From Nocardioides marinus (GTDB taxonomy: Bacteria; Actinomycetota; Actinomycetes; Propionibacteriales; Nocardioidaceae): a stretch of DNA of 64,000 nt. Position numbers and translations under genes: made by a program. Location: assembly GCF_013408145.1 (NCBI RefSeq), contig NZ_JACBZI010000001.1, positions 558,001 to 622,000 of the forward strand, in the 5' to 3' direction. Below are positions 56,308 to 64,000 of this stretch, in pieces. The stretch's first letter is position 1, and each line of letters opens with the position of its first letter. Under the pieces are notes generated by a model. It made no database searches. It saw only the letters and a list, made by a program, of their open reading frames with translations, and was not told the DNA's origin.

Positions 56308-58731
56308 TCAGCCCAGGTCGTCCAGCGCGTCGTTCCACTGCCGCGCCAGCACGGTGGGGACGTCGCCGGCCAGCACCTCGGCGAGCCGCGAGCGCTGGGC
56401 GGGGCTGAGGGCCAGTGCGGGGAAGGCGTTGCGACCCAGGACCAGGCTGAACCCCTGGCCCCGGCGACGGGCGATGTCGGGGCCCTGGGTGAGGTAGGCG
56501 TCGACGTACGGCGCGCAGAGGTCGGGCCGCGAGGCGTCCCAGAGGCCGGCGGCCAGCGACTCGAAGAGCCGGTTGGAGACGTCGGGCTCGGTCATCGCGG
56601 CCCAGGCCTCGGCCTTGGCCTCGGAGGTGGGGCGGGCGGCGAGCGCCCGGGCGGCGCCGAGCTCGCCGGCGAAGGAGCCGTCGGCGACGCGTTCGGCGTC
56701 GATCCGCTCGGCGTCGAGCGCGCCCAGGGCGGCGAGCCGCGCGAGGGCCGACCAGTGCAGCGAGGGGTCGAGCCCGACGCCGTCGTCGGTGCGGCCGTCG
56801 CGCACCCAGCGCTCCAGCAGGTCGGCGTCGCGGGTCGTGGCGACGACCCCGCGGGTCAGCGCGAACGCCACCTCGGGGTCGGGGGAGAGCGCCAGCCCGG
56901 CCAGACAGGCGCCGGCCACCCCCGAGGTGACCTCGCCGACCTGCTCGGGGGCCGCGGTGCGGCTGCGGACGGAGCCCAGGGTGCGGTCGAGCACCGCGGC
57001 GACAAGCGTCGCGGAGGCCTCGGTCGCCAGGTGCGCGCGCACCACGTCGACGTACGCCGGCACCGGCATCGCCCCGCTGCGCACCTCGTCGAAGCAGTGC
57101 GCCCACAGCACCGTGCGGACCAGGTCGTCGGTGACGTCGCCGAGGTGGAAGCGGACGAACGTCTCGCCGTGCTCGTCCAGGCGCAGTCGCACGAAGGACT
57201 CGCCGCGGCTGTTGGGCACGACCACCAGCCCGGCCCACTCCGGCAGCGGGACCGGCTCGTCGTCGAGGTCGACCAGCCGCTCACCGGCGATCGCGCCGTC
57301 GGCGGCGAAGGCGGTCACCGTGAAGCGGTGCGGGCGGGTGCCCTCGCGGTGCAGCACCGGCACCGCGTCCCCGTCGCGGGAGACCGCCACGGTGTCGAAG
57401 CCGGGGGTGCGCAACCAGGCGTCCGCCCACGCGCGCACGTCGCGGGGCGAGGCCTCGTCGAGGGCGGAGACCAGGTCGTCGAGCGTGGCGTTGCCGAAGG
57501 CGTGCCGGCCCAGGTGTGCGTTGACGCCGGCGAGGAAGTCCTCGTCTCCGAGCCAGGTGACCAGCTGGCGCAGGCAGGAGTTGCCCTTGGAGTAGGAGAT
57601 CGCGTCGAAGTTGGAGAACGCGCTGTCCACGTCGGGCACGTCCTCGGGTGCCGGCGCCACCGGGTGGGTCGAGCGCCGCTCGTCGGCGACGTGGGCGCCG
57701 GGCTTGCGGGTCGCCTCGTGCAGCACCAGCGTCCCCGCGAAGCCGGCGCCGGCCTCGGCCACGCGGTAGCCCATGTAGTCGGCGAAGCTCTCGTTGAGCC
57801 AGGTGTCCTCCCACCAGCGCATCGTCACGAGGTTCCCGAACCACATGTGCGCCATCTCGTGGGCGATGACCGCCGCCCGCCGCGCCCGGTGGTCGTCGGT
57901 GACCCGGCCGCGCGGGAGCAGCTCGTCGCGGTAGGTCACGCAGCCCGGGGTCTCCATCGCGCCCCAGTTGTGCCCGGGCCCGAAGAGCTGGTCGTAGGAG
58001 TCGAAGGGGTAGGGCTCCTCGAAGAGGGTCGCGTAGTGGTCGAAGCAGTCGGTCGTCGTCTGCTTCAGCTCCGCGGCGTCGCGGTCGAGCTCGGCGGCCA
58101 GCGAGGCCCGCGCGTGCCAGCCGAACGGCAGCCCGGCGTACTCCCAGGTCACCGAGTGCCACGGTCCGGCGCAGACGACGAACAGCGAGGGGCACAGTCG
58201 GGGCGTGGTCGCGAAGACCCAGCGCCCGGCCCGCTCGTCGTGCTCGACCACCCGGCCGTTGCCCAGGACCGTCCACCGCGGGTCGGCGGTGACCGACACC
58301 GAGAAGGTCGCCTTGAGGTCCGGCTGGTCGAAGCAGGCGAAGACCCGCTGGGCCACGTCGAGGGACAGGTAGGCCGAGACGTAGGTCTCGCCGTCCTCGG
58401 GGTCGGTCATCAGGTGCATGCCGTCGCCGTCGGTCACGTAGGGGACCTGCGCGGCCACGACCACCTCGACCGGCCGCCCGGTCGGGAGGCCCTCGAGCAT
58501 GAGGCGGCGTCCGTCGTACTCCCAGGTGAGGGCGTCGACGTCGGACTCCAGGGACACGTCCTCGGCAGCGGTCAGCTCCAGGAAGGTCCGGGGCTGCGTG
58601 GCGGTGAAGCGGACCGTGGTCGTGCAGGCGAAGCGGCCCCGCTCCCAGCCGGTGAGGTCCAGGTCGATCCGGTAGGCGTCCACCTCGACGGTCTCGGTGC
58701 GGTGGCGGGCCTCAGCGAGGGTGAGCGACAT
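56308..58731 (-). CDS. pepN: Aminopeptidase N (M1 family)
   Basis: M1 zinc aminopeptidase, 807 residues, removes N-terminal amino acids from peptides in the cytoplasm. Zinc motif HEMAHMWFGNLVT near residue 290 with the downstream Glu in NESFADYMGY. The substrate loop that is normally GAMEN reads GAMETPG (near residue 256), an Asn-to-Thr change at the last position. C-terminal helical domain complete. ATG 58731 has TACGGT six bases upstream (minus strand): leaderless. It sits between prs and rplY, interrupting the usual order of those genes. Confidence 0.92.
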   Translation of the reverse strand: MSLTLAEARHRTETVEVDAYRIDLDLTGWERGRFACTTTVRFTATQPRTFLELTAAEDVSLESDVDALTWEYDGRRLMLEGLPTGRPVEVVVAAQVPYVTDGDGMHLMTDPEDGETYVSAYLSLDVAQRVFACFDQPDLKATFSVSVTADPRWTVLGNGRVVEHDERAGRWVFATTPRLCPSLFVVCAGPWHSVTWEYAGLPFGWHARASLAAELDRDAAELKQTTTDCFDHYATLFEEPYPFDSYDQLFGPGHNWGAMETPGCVTYRDELLPRGRVTDDHRARRAAVIAHEMAHMWFGNLVTMRWWEDTWLNESFADYMGYRVAEAGAGFAGTLVLHEATRKPGAHVADERRSTHPVAPAPEDVPDVDSAFSNFDAISYSKGNSCLRQLVTWLGDEDFLAGVNAHLGRHAFGNATLDDLVSALDEASPRDVRAWADAWLRTPGFDTVAVSRDGDAVPVLHREGTRPHRFTVTAFAADGAIAGERLVDLDDEPVPLPEWAGLVVVPNSRGESFVRLRLDEHGETFVRFHLGDVTDDLVRTVLWAHCFDEVRSGAMPVPAYVDVVRAHLATEASATLVAAVLDRTLGSVRSRTAAPEQVGEVTSGVAGACLAGLALSPDPEVAFALTRGVVATTRDADLLERWVRDGRTDDGVGLDPSLHWSALARLAALGALDAERIDAERVADGSFAGELGAARALAARPTSEAKAEAWAAMTEPDVSNRLFESLAAGLWDASRPDLCAPYVDAYLTQGPDIARRRGQGFSLVLGRNAFPALALSPAQRSRLAEVLAGDVPTVLARQWNDALDDLG

Positions 58732-58793
58732 GGCCCCACCGTAGGGGCGGCGCCGGCAGGTGCAGGGATTCGCCTTCGGTGACGGGCTGCCCC

Positions 58794-58799
58794 TACACT
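58794..58799 (+). promoter_or_regulatory. Putative -10 of rplY
   Basis: TACACT fits the TANNNT pattern. Transcription from here would give a leader of about 200 bases before the rplY ATG, much longer than for most genes in the window. Confidence 0.4.
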
Positions 58800-58883
58800 G
58801 CTGCGGTTGCCTCGGCGAGGGAGCGCGCGACCAGACCAGCAGTGGCCGGGTCGCGGGGCTCCGTGATCGACAGGGCGGACCCC

Positions 58884-58920
58884 GCGCCGCGCTGCCTGTC
58901 CACCTCCGGGAGCGCGGCGC
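58884..58920 (+). promoter_or_regulatory. Hairpin in the long rplY leader
   Basis: GCGCCGCGCT pairs perfectly with AGCGCGGCGC across a 17-base loop that itself contains CC/GG runs. It lies 87 bases before the rplY start, a position where ribosomal-protein leaders often fold. Confidence 0.4.
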
Positions 58921-59006
58921 TGTTGCGTCCGCACCCACCCGCCGGCACCCCGAGCCCAGCAGCACCACACACGCCAGCACCACGAGCAGCAGGTACGAGG
59001 AGAGTC

Positions 59007-59654
59007 ATGTCCAGCGAGAAGATCGTCGCCGAGGTCCGCACCGAGTTCGGCAAGGGCGCCGCCCGCCGCATCCGCCGCGCGGACAAGGTCCCCGCCGTCG
59101 TCTACACCCACGGCGAGCAGCCCCGCCACCTGACCCTGCCGGGCCACGACACGATGATGGCCCTCAAGCACGGCGGCGCCAACGCGCTCGTCGAGCTCGA
59201 CATCGAGGGCGAGCTGCAGCTCGCGCTGACCAAGCAGGTCCAGGTCGACCCGATCAAGCGCTTCCTCGAGCACGTCGACTTCATCGCGGTCAAGCGCGGC
59301 GAGAAGGTCACCGTCGACGTCCCGGTCCACCTCAACGGCGAGGCCGCCAAGGAGACGCTGGTCGTCACCGAGAACGCCACCGTCTCCCTCGAGGCCGAGG
59401 CCACCCACATCCCCGAGTGGATCGAGGTCTCGATCGAGGGCGCCGAGGCCGGCACCCTGATCTACGCCTCCGACCTGGTCCTGCCCAAGGGCTCGGAGCT
59501 GCTCACCGACCCCGAGACGCTGATCGTCAACGTGACCCAGCAGCAGAGCGAGGAGGCCCTCGAGGCCGACCTCGAGTCCGCCGAGGACGAGGCCGGCATC
59601 GAGCGCGAGGAGTCCGACGAGGCCGCTGCCGAGGGCGACGACGCGGGCGAGTGA
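59007..59654 (+). CDS. rplY: 50S ribosomal protein L25 (Ctc form)
   Basis: L25/general stress protein Ctc, 215 residues, binds 5S rRNA in the large subunit. N-terminal L25 domain ([39 protein letters not shown]) and the TL5-type C-terminal beta domain ([20 protein letters not shown]). The tail after residue 180 is very acidic ([20 protein letters not shown]), typical of the long actinobacterial form. GAGGAGA is three bases before the ATG. First gene of the rplY-pth pair. Confidence 0.95.
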   Translation: MSSEKIVAEVRTEFGKGAARRIRRADKVPAVVYTHGEQPRHLTLPGHDTMMALKHGGANALVELDIEGELQLALTKQVQVDPIKRFLEHVDFIAVKRGEKVTVDVPVHLNGEAAKETLVVTENATVSLEAEATHIPEWIEVSIEGAEAGTLIYASDLVLPKGSELLTDPETLIVNVTQQQSEEALEADLESAEDEAGIEREESDEAAAEGDDAGE

Positions 59655-59697
59655 CCCTCCCCTGCGACTGCTGACGAGACGGGCCCGGGTTCCCTCC

Positions 59698-60297
59698 ATG
59701 AGCGACGCCGCCACCGACGTGTGGCTGGTCGTCGGCCTGGGGAACCCGGGCCCCTCGTACGCCGGGCACCGGCACAACATCGGCTACATGGTCACCGACG
59801 AGCTGGCCCGCCGGATGGGGTCGGGCTTCCGTGCCCACAAGTCCGGTCGCGCCGACGTCGTCGAGGGCCGGCTGAGCGCTCCGGGCACGCCCGGGCCGCG
59901 GGTCGTGCTGGCCCGCCCCCGCTGCTACATGAACGAGGTCGGCGGGCCGGTCAAGGCCCTCGCCACCTTCTACAAGGTGCCGCCCGCGCAGGTCGTCGCC
60001 ATCCACGACGAGCTCGACATCCCCTTCGACACGATGCGGGTCAAGCTCGGCGGCGGCGACAACGGGCACAACGGGCTGAAGTCGATGCGCTCGTCCTTCG
60101 GCACCGGCGACTTCCACCGGGTGCGGGTCGGCATCGGCCGCCCCCCGGGTCGCCAGGAGGTCGCCGACTTCGTCCTGTCCGACTACTCCTCGACCGAGCG
60201 CAAGGTGCTGCCCTTCGTGGTCGACACCGCGGCCGACGCCGTCGAGTGCCTGGTCTCCGACGGCCTGGAGAAGACCCAGCAGCGCTTCAACAGCTGA
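59698..60297 (+). CDS. pth: Peptidyl-tRNA hydrolase
   Basis: Pth, 199 residues, frees tRNA from peptidyl-tRNA that drops off ribosomes. [20 protein letters not shown] contains the key Asn and catalytic His; [13 protein letters not shown] and [20 protein letters not shown] carry the catalytic Asp region; GHNGLKSM follows. Complete and typical length. It starts 43 bases after rplY and is probably co-transcribed with it. Confidence 0.96.
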   Translation: MSDAATDVWLVVGLGNPGPSYAGHRHNIGYMVTDELARRMGSGFRAHKSGRADVVEGRLSAPGTPGPRVVLARPRCYMNEVGGPVKALATFYKVPPAQVVAIHDELDIPFDTMRVKLGGGDNGHNGLKSMRSSFGTGDFHRVRVGIGRPPGRQEVADFVLSDYSSTERKVLPFVVDTAADAVECLVSDGLEKTQQRFNS

Positions 60298-60318
60298 TCG
60301 GCCGATAGCCTGCGTCCC

Positions 60319-61107
60319 GTGACCTTCGAGCCTGGAACGCCCCCCGCCTCCGCCATCGGACAGAGTGCAGACGACCACGTCCTCGCCACCTGGCTGGCCG
60401 AGGTGGCCGGACGCCGCCTCCTGGAGGTCCGCGCCGAGGGCCTCGAGGGCAAGGAGCTCAAGGACGCCGGGGACGCCGCGGCCCACGAGCTGCTGATGCG
60501 CCTGGTCGCCGAGCACCGCCCCGACGACGCCGTGCTGTCGGAGGAGGGCAAGGACGACAAGGCCCGGCTCTCGGCCGACCGGGTCTGGATCATCGACCCG
60601 CTCGACGGCACCCGCGAGTTCTCCGAGCCGCCGCGCGACGACTGGGCCGTCCACGTCGCGCTCTGGCAGGGCGGCACCCTGGTCGCCGGCGCCGTCGCGC
60701 AGCCGGCGCTGGGCGAGACCTTCAACACCGGCGACGCCCCGGTGGTCCCGCCGCGCACCTCGCAGCGCCCCCGGATCGCCGTCTCGCGCAGCCGCCCGCC
60801 CGCCTTCGTCCAGGCCCTGGCCGAGGAGATGGGCGCCGAGCTGGTCCCGATGGGGTCCGCCGGCGTGAAGATGATGTCGGTCGTGCGCGACGTCGCCGAC
60901 GCCTACGTCCACGCCGGTGGCCAGTACGAGTGGGACTCCGCCGCCCCGGTGGCCGTCGCCCGTGCCGCCGGTCTGTTCACCAGCCGGGTCAACGGTGACG
61001 AGCTGGTCTACAACCAGGACGACGTCTACCTGCCCGACCTCATCGTGTGCCGCCCCGAGCTGTCCGAGCAGATCCTGGCGTTCATCGCCGAGCACGGCAC
61101 CGACTGA
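60319..61107 (+). CDS. cysQ: 3'(2'),5'-bisphosphate nucleotidase (CysQ type)
   Basis: Inositol-monophosphatase-superfamily enzyme, 262 residues, best fitting CysQ, which dephosphorylates PAP/PAPS left from sulfur assimilation and sulfotransfer. Metal site: SEEGKDD, then WIIDPLDGTREFSE, and the second motif YEWDSAAPVAVARAAG. GTG 60319 has TAGCCT seven bases upstream, so it has its own leaderless promoter although pth ends only 21 bases earlier. Removal of PAP would also serve the sulfotransferase at 41.9 kb; that link is inference. Confidence 0.85.
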   Translation: MTFEPGTPPASAIGQSADDHVLATWLAEVAGRRLLEVRAEGLEGKELKDAGDAAAHELLMRLVAEHRPDDAVLSEEGKDDKARLSADRVWIIDPLDGTREFSEPPRDDWAVHVALWQGGTLVAGAVAQPALGETFNTGDAPVVPPRTSQRPRIAVSRSRPPAFVQALAEEMGAELVPMGSAGVKMMSVVRDVADAYVHAGGQYEWDSAAPVAVARAAGLFTSRVNGDELVYNQDDVYLPDLIVCRPELSEQILAFIAEHGTD

Positions 61108-61129
61108 CAGCCCTCCCCGGGTCACCGAC

Positions 61130-61738
61130 ATGAGCGTGCGCCACGTGCTGCTCGACGCCGACGGCGTCGTGCAGCACGGCGTGCGTGACCCGTTCGGTCT
61201 GCTGCGCCGCTGGGCCGGCGACCGGGCCGAGGACCTCGGGCGCGCCCTGTGGGCGGCCGAGCGCGGGCCGCTGCGCGGCGAGGGGGACTTCCTCGAGGCC
61301 GTGCACCGGGTCGTCCCGTCGTACGCCGACGTCGACCCGCGCGAGCTCTACGCCTCGCTCTGGGGTGACATCACCCTCTCCGAGGCGACCCTCGCGCTCA
61401 TCGACCGCCTCCGGGCGGCCGGGCTGGGCGTGCACCTCGGCACCAACCAGCACCGCCAGCGCGGCGAGCACATGCGCACCACCCTGGGCTTCGACCGGCT
61501 CTTCGACGTCTCCTGCTACTCCTGGGAGCTGGGCACCAAGAAGCCCGAGACCGACTACTTCGAGATCGCCCTCGAGCGCATCGGCGCCCCGGGCCACGAA
61601 GTGCTCTTCGTCGACGACATGGAGGCCAACGTCGAGGCCGCCCGCGCCGCCGGTCTCCGCGCCGAGCACTGGCACCTCGACCGCGGCCACGACCTCCTCC
61701 GTGAGCTGTTGGCCGGCCACGGCGTCGAGGTCGACTGA
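61130..61738 (+). CDS. HAD-family hydrolase
   Basis: 202-residue haloacid-dehalogenase-superfamily phosphatase. Motif I LLDADGVVQHGV (Asp9 nucleophile, Asp11 acid/base), motif II GLGVHLGTNQH with Thr, motif III Lys in ELGTKKPETDYF, motif IV VLFVDDMEANVEAARAAGL. The helical cap between residues 20 and 90 is of the small alpha type. Substrate unknown. It follows cysQ by 22 bases on the same strand and is closed by a terminator. Confidence 0.88.
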   Translation: MSVRHVLLDADGVVQHGVRDPFGLLRRWAGDRAEDLGRALWAAERGPLRGEGDFLEAVHRVVPSYADVDPRELYASLWGDITLSEATLALIDRLRAAGLGVHLGTNQHRQRGEHMRTTLGFDRLFDVSCYSWELGTKKPETDYFEIALERIGAPGHEVLFVDDMEANVEAARAAGLRAEHWHLDRGHDLLRELLAGHGVEVD

Positions 61739-61792
61739 CCCGTCGATCGTGGCGCCGCACCGCTCGTTCCGGAGCCGTTCACCTGCGCTCAA

Positions 61793-61823
61793 CCCCGCTC
61801 GGGCTACCCGGCCCGAGGCGGGG
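61793..61823 (+). terminator. Terminator hairpin after the HAD gene
   Basis: CCCCGCTCGGGC pairs with GCCCGAGGCGGGG (one bulged C) around a 6-base loop. It separates the HAD gene from the pst region. Confidence 0.65.
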
Positions 61824-61862
61824 TAGCCCCTTGTGACTACCCCCGCGCGGATCGGGTGACCC

Positions 61863-61906
61863 GTTCGGTCAAAGCGGTCCCAGCGTTCGGCAGCCGTTCA
61901 CCCATC
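61863..61906 (+). promoter_or_regulatory. PHO-box array upstream of pstC
   Basis: Four consecutive 11-bp units: GTTCGGTCAAA, GCGGTCCCAGC, GTTCGGCAGCC, GTTCACCCATC. Three start with GTTC and the last carries the GTTCACC core of actinobacterial PHO boxes, which PhoP/RegX3-type phosphate regulators bind as 11-bp direct repeats. Another single GTTCACCTGCG is at 61777. The array lies 92 bases before pstC, as expected for phosphate-starvation control. Confidence 0.65.
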
Positions 61907-61997
61907 ACGCCCTGTCCCGTCCCCCGAGCCACTCCACGATTCTGCTGCTACGGCACCAGCCGGAAGCCGAGCAGAGCAGTTTCCGGGGGAGGAACGC

Positions 61998-63014
61998 GTG
62001 ACCACGCTGCCGTCGTACGACGCCGCGGCCGGCCGGGACATCCGTCCGCGCCGCGTCTCCCGCAGGGCCAGCGGCGTCGACGCCGTCTTCGAGCACTCCG
62101 CCCGCGCGGTCGGTGCCTCGGTGCTGGTGATCACAGGCGGGGTCGGGCTCTTCCTCGGCTGGCAGGCCTACCCGACGCTGAGCCGCTACGGCCTCGGCTT
62201 CTTCACCGAGTCGGCCTGGAACCCCGAGAGCGACGTCGTCGGCATCGCGGCCGTCCTGACCGGCACGGTCTCGATCGCGTTCGTCGCGATGCTCTTCGCA
62301 TTCCCGCTCTCGCTGCTCACCGCCCTGTTCATCAGCGAGTACGCCCCCGAGCGGGCCAAGCCGACCCTGGTCGCGATGGTCGACCTGATGGCCGCGGTCC
62401 CGTCGATCGTCTACGGCCTGTGGGGCTACCTGCTGGTGATGCCGCACGCCGGCGACCTGGCGGTGTGGCTGCAGCGCCACCTCGGGTGGCTGCCGTTCTT
62501 CGACGTGCGGGGGGCCGACCCCGACGCCGCGGTCGTCGACGCGAGCCGCTACGTCTCGAGCAGCTTCTGCGCCGGCATCGCGGTGGCCATGATGGTGCTG
62601 CCGATGGCCTGCGCCGTCATGCGGCAGGTCTTCTCCCAGACCCCGCAGGGCGAGAAGGAGGCCGCCCTCGCCCTGGGTGCCACGAGGTGGGGGATGATCT
62701 CCGCCGTCGTGCTGCCCTTCGGCCGCGGCGGCATCATCGGCGGCACGATGCTGGGCCTGGGCCGGGCGCTGGGCGAGACCATCGCGGTGGTCCTCATCAT
62801 CAGCCCGACCTTCGAGGTGAAGCCGAACCTCACCGAGATCGGCAGCAACTCGGTCTCCGCGCTGATCGCCGGCCGCTTCGGGGAGGCCAACGCCGCCCAG
62901 CTCTCCGCGCTGCTGGCCGCCGGCTTCGTGCTCTTCCTCATCACCCTCGTCGTCAACACCCTGGCTGCGGTGGTCGTCAACCGCAGCCGCTCGGGCGCCG
63001 GGACGGACGCCTGA
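61998..63014 (+). CDS. pstC: Phosphate ABC transporter permease PstC
   Basis: Membrane permease of the high-affinity phosphate importer, 338 residues. Six or more hydrophobic segments; permease signature EKEAALALGATRWGMISAVV near residue 220, PSIVYGLWGYLLVM, and GGTMLGLGRALGETIAVVLI. The N-terminal 35 residues are polar. GTG 61998 follows a strong Shine-Dalgarno (GGGGGAGGA). It is joined to pstA by a TGATG overlap. pstS, normally first in the operon, is not upstream here: the 259 bases before pstC hold only the terminator and PHO boxes. Confidence 0.94.
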   Translation: MTTLPSYDAAAGRDIRPRRVSRRASGVDAVFEHSARAVGASVLVITGGVGLFLGWQAYPTLSRYGLGFFTESAWNPESDVVGIAAVLTGTVSIAFVAMLFAFPLSLLTALFISEYAPERAKPTLVAMVDLMAAVPSIVYGLWGYLLVMPHAGDLAVWLQRHLGWLPFFDVRGADPDAAVVDASRYVSSSFCAGIAVAMMVLPMACAVMRQVFSQTPQGEKEAALALGATRWGMISAVVLPFGRGGIIGGTMLGLGRALGETIAVVLIISPTFEVKPNLTEIGSNSVSALIAGRFGEANAAQLSALLAAGFVLFLITLVVNTLAAVVVNRSRSGAGTDA

Positions 63015-64000
63015 TGACGACCACGCCCGAGGCGCCCGAGGTCGTCCCCGCGCCGACCCCGCTCACGACGTACCTGCCCGGCCACGACGACGACGCGCCG
63101 CCGCCGGTCCCGCGCCGCTCGCTGGGCCGCCCGAGCCCCGATGAGCAGCTGACCCGCTGGGGTCCCTGGCTCTCCTCGGCGGCACTGGCCTGGCTGGTGA
63201 CCCAGCAGCTGCTGCCGCTGGCGGGCGTGCCGTGGTTCGTCGTCAGCTGGTTCCTGCTCGGGCTGCTCGTCACCGCGGTCGCCGCGGCGATGCACGGCGG
63301 CTGGATCGAGGTGGTGGACCGCGTCGCCGCGGCCGTCGTCACCGGGGGTGCGCTCAGCGTCGGCGTCGCGCTGGTCTCGACGGTCGGGTTCGTCCTCCTG
63401 CGCGGGTGGGAGCCGCTGACCCACCTGAACTTCCTGCTCGACGACATGTCCGGCGTCGGCCCCAAGGACGCCTTCGACCGCGGCGGCATCGCCCACGCCA
63501 TCGTCGGCTCGCTCGTCCAGCTCGGCATCGGGCTGGCGATCACGCTCCCGCTGGGCATCGGTACGGCGGTGTTCATGACCGAGGTCGGTGGCCGGTTCGC
63601 CCGCCTCGTGCGCACCATCGTCGAGGCGATGACCGCGCTCCCGTCCATCGTCGCGGGCCTGTTCGTCTACACCGTCTTCATCATCATGCTGGGCCAGCCG
63701 CGCTCGGGCCTGGCCGCGGGCCTGGCCATCGCGGTGATGATGCTGCCCATCATCGCCCGCGCGGCCGACGTGGTGCTCAGGGTGGTGCCCGGCGGCCTGC
63801 GCGAGGCCAGCCTGGCGCTGGGCGCCTCCCGGTGGCGGACCGTGTGGCACGTGGTCCTCCCCACGGCCCGCCCGGGCCTGGCCACGGCGGTCATCCTCGG
63901 CTCGGCGCGCGGTGTCGGCGAGACCAGCCCGGTGCTCATCACCTCCGGCGCGGCGGCGTTCTTCGTCACCGACCCGGTCGGCGGGGCGATGAACTCGCTG
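63014..64000 (+). CDS. pstA: Phosphate ABC transporter permease PstA, 3' partial
   Basis: Second phosphate permease, running off the right edge of the window (329 codons visible, ATG overlapping the pstC stop by one base). A Pro-rich cytosolic N-terminus of about 50 residues (PEAPEVVPAPTP; DDDAPPPVPRRSLGRPS) precedes the membrane segments, and an extra hydrophobic pair near residues 55-95 comes before the usual PstA core. Core motifs: ALPSIVAGLFVYTVFIIMLG, ASLALGASRWRTVWHVVLPT, ARGVGETSPVLITSG. pstB probably follows outside the window. Confidence 0.93.
   Translation, partial: MTTTPEAPEVVPAPTPLTTYLPGHDDDAPPPVPRRSLGRPSPDEQLTRWGPWLSSAALAWLVTQQLLPLAGVPWFVVSWFLLGLLVTAVAAAMHGGWIEVVDRVAAAVVTGGALSVGVALVSTVGFVLLRGWEPLTHLNFLLDDMSGVGPKDAFDRGGIAHAIVGSLVQLGIGLAITLPLGIGTAVFMTEVGGRFARLVRTIVEAMTALPSIVAGLFVYTVFIIMLGQPRSGLAAGLAIAVMMLPIIARAADVVLRVVPGGLREASLALGASRWRTVWHVVLPTARPGLATAVILGSARGVGETSPVLITSGAAAFFVTDPVGGAMNSL

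Overview
The window is one continuous stretch of very GC-rich actinobacterial chromosome. The gene content (KstR-type steroid control, HemQ heme pathway, Prim-PolC/LigC pair, DUF3000/DUF4349/NYN proteins, Eis-type acetyltransferase), frequent GTG starts and leaderless promoters suggest a Nocardioides-like member of the Nocardioidaceae. That placement is inference; no rRNA is present. I support 56 protein genes (the first and last run off the window) and one tRNA. I see no insertion sequence, prophage, CRISPR array or rRNA.

Layout. 1-8.6 kb: FUSC-type membrane protein, GCS2-family ligase, ThrE-type exporter, a DUF402 protein, an SDR/Baeyer-Villiger monooxygenase operon facing a TetR regulator across a shared operator, and ornithine aminotransferase. 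8.7-14.1 kb: a PhoPR-like two-component operon behind a PhoP-type direct repeat, a secreted repeat-bearing protein, and a KstD-like dehydrogenase with a perfect KstR box. 14.1-25 kb: the giant helicase HrpA (with a dispersed repeat inside its frame), an orphan MazF-like toxin, an orphan lipoprotein solute-binding protein, RNase D, DUF3000, HemE and a NYN protein. 25-32.6 kb: the heme genes hemG and hemQ, separated by a membrane protein and a NarL-type two-component pair. 32.6-36.1 kb: a RidA-flavoprotein fusion divergent from a LuxR regulator, then MsrB.

36.2-39 kb: an electron-transfer reductase, a membrane fatty-acid desaturase and a small Cys-rich protein form one operon behind a palindromic operator. 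39-44.3 kb: an Eis-like acetyltransferase, then Prim-PolC and LigC pointing at each other with a sulfotransferase and an unknown protein between them. 44.3-50.4 kb: three secreted zincin-type proteins, one of them a truncated, active-site-dead paralog of its neighbour, plus an FKBP lipoprotein and an unusual tRNA-Gln. 50.5-61.7 kb: lipid and housekeeping genes around the conserved glmU-prs-rplY-pth order (interrupted by pepN), then cysQ and a HAD phosphatase. 61.7-64 kb: pstC-pstA behind four tandem 11-bp PHO-box-like repeats, with no pstS next to them.

Two features run through the whole window. Many genes have a TANNNT (or CANNNT) hexamer exactly 6 or 7 bases before an ATG or GTG and no usable Shine-Dalgarno, the signature of leaderless transcription. 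Converging genes are usually separated by perfect hairpins, some of which overlap both stop codons.
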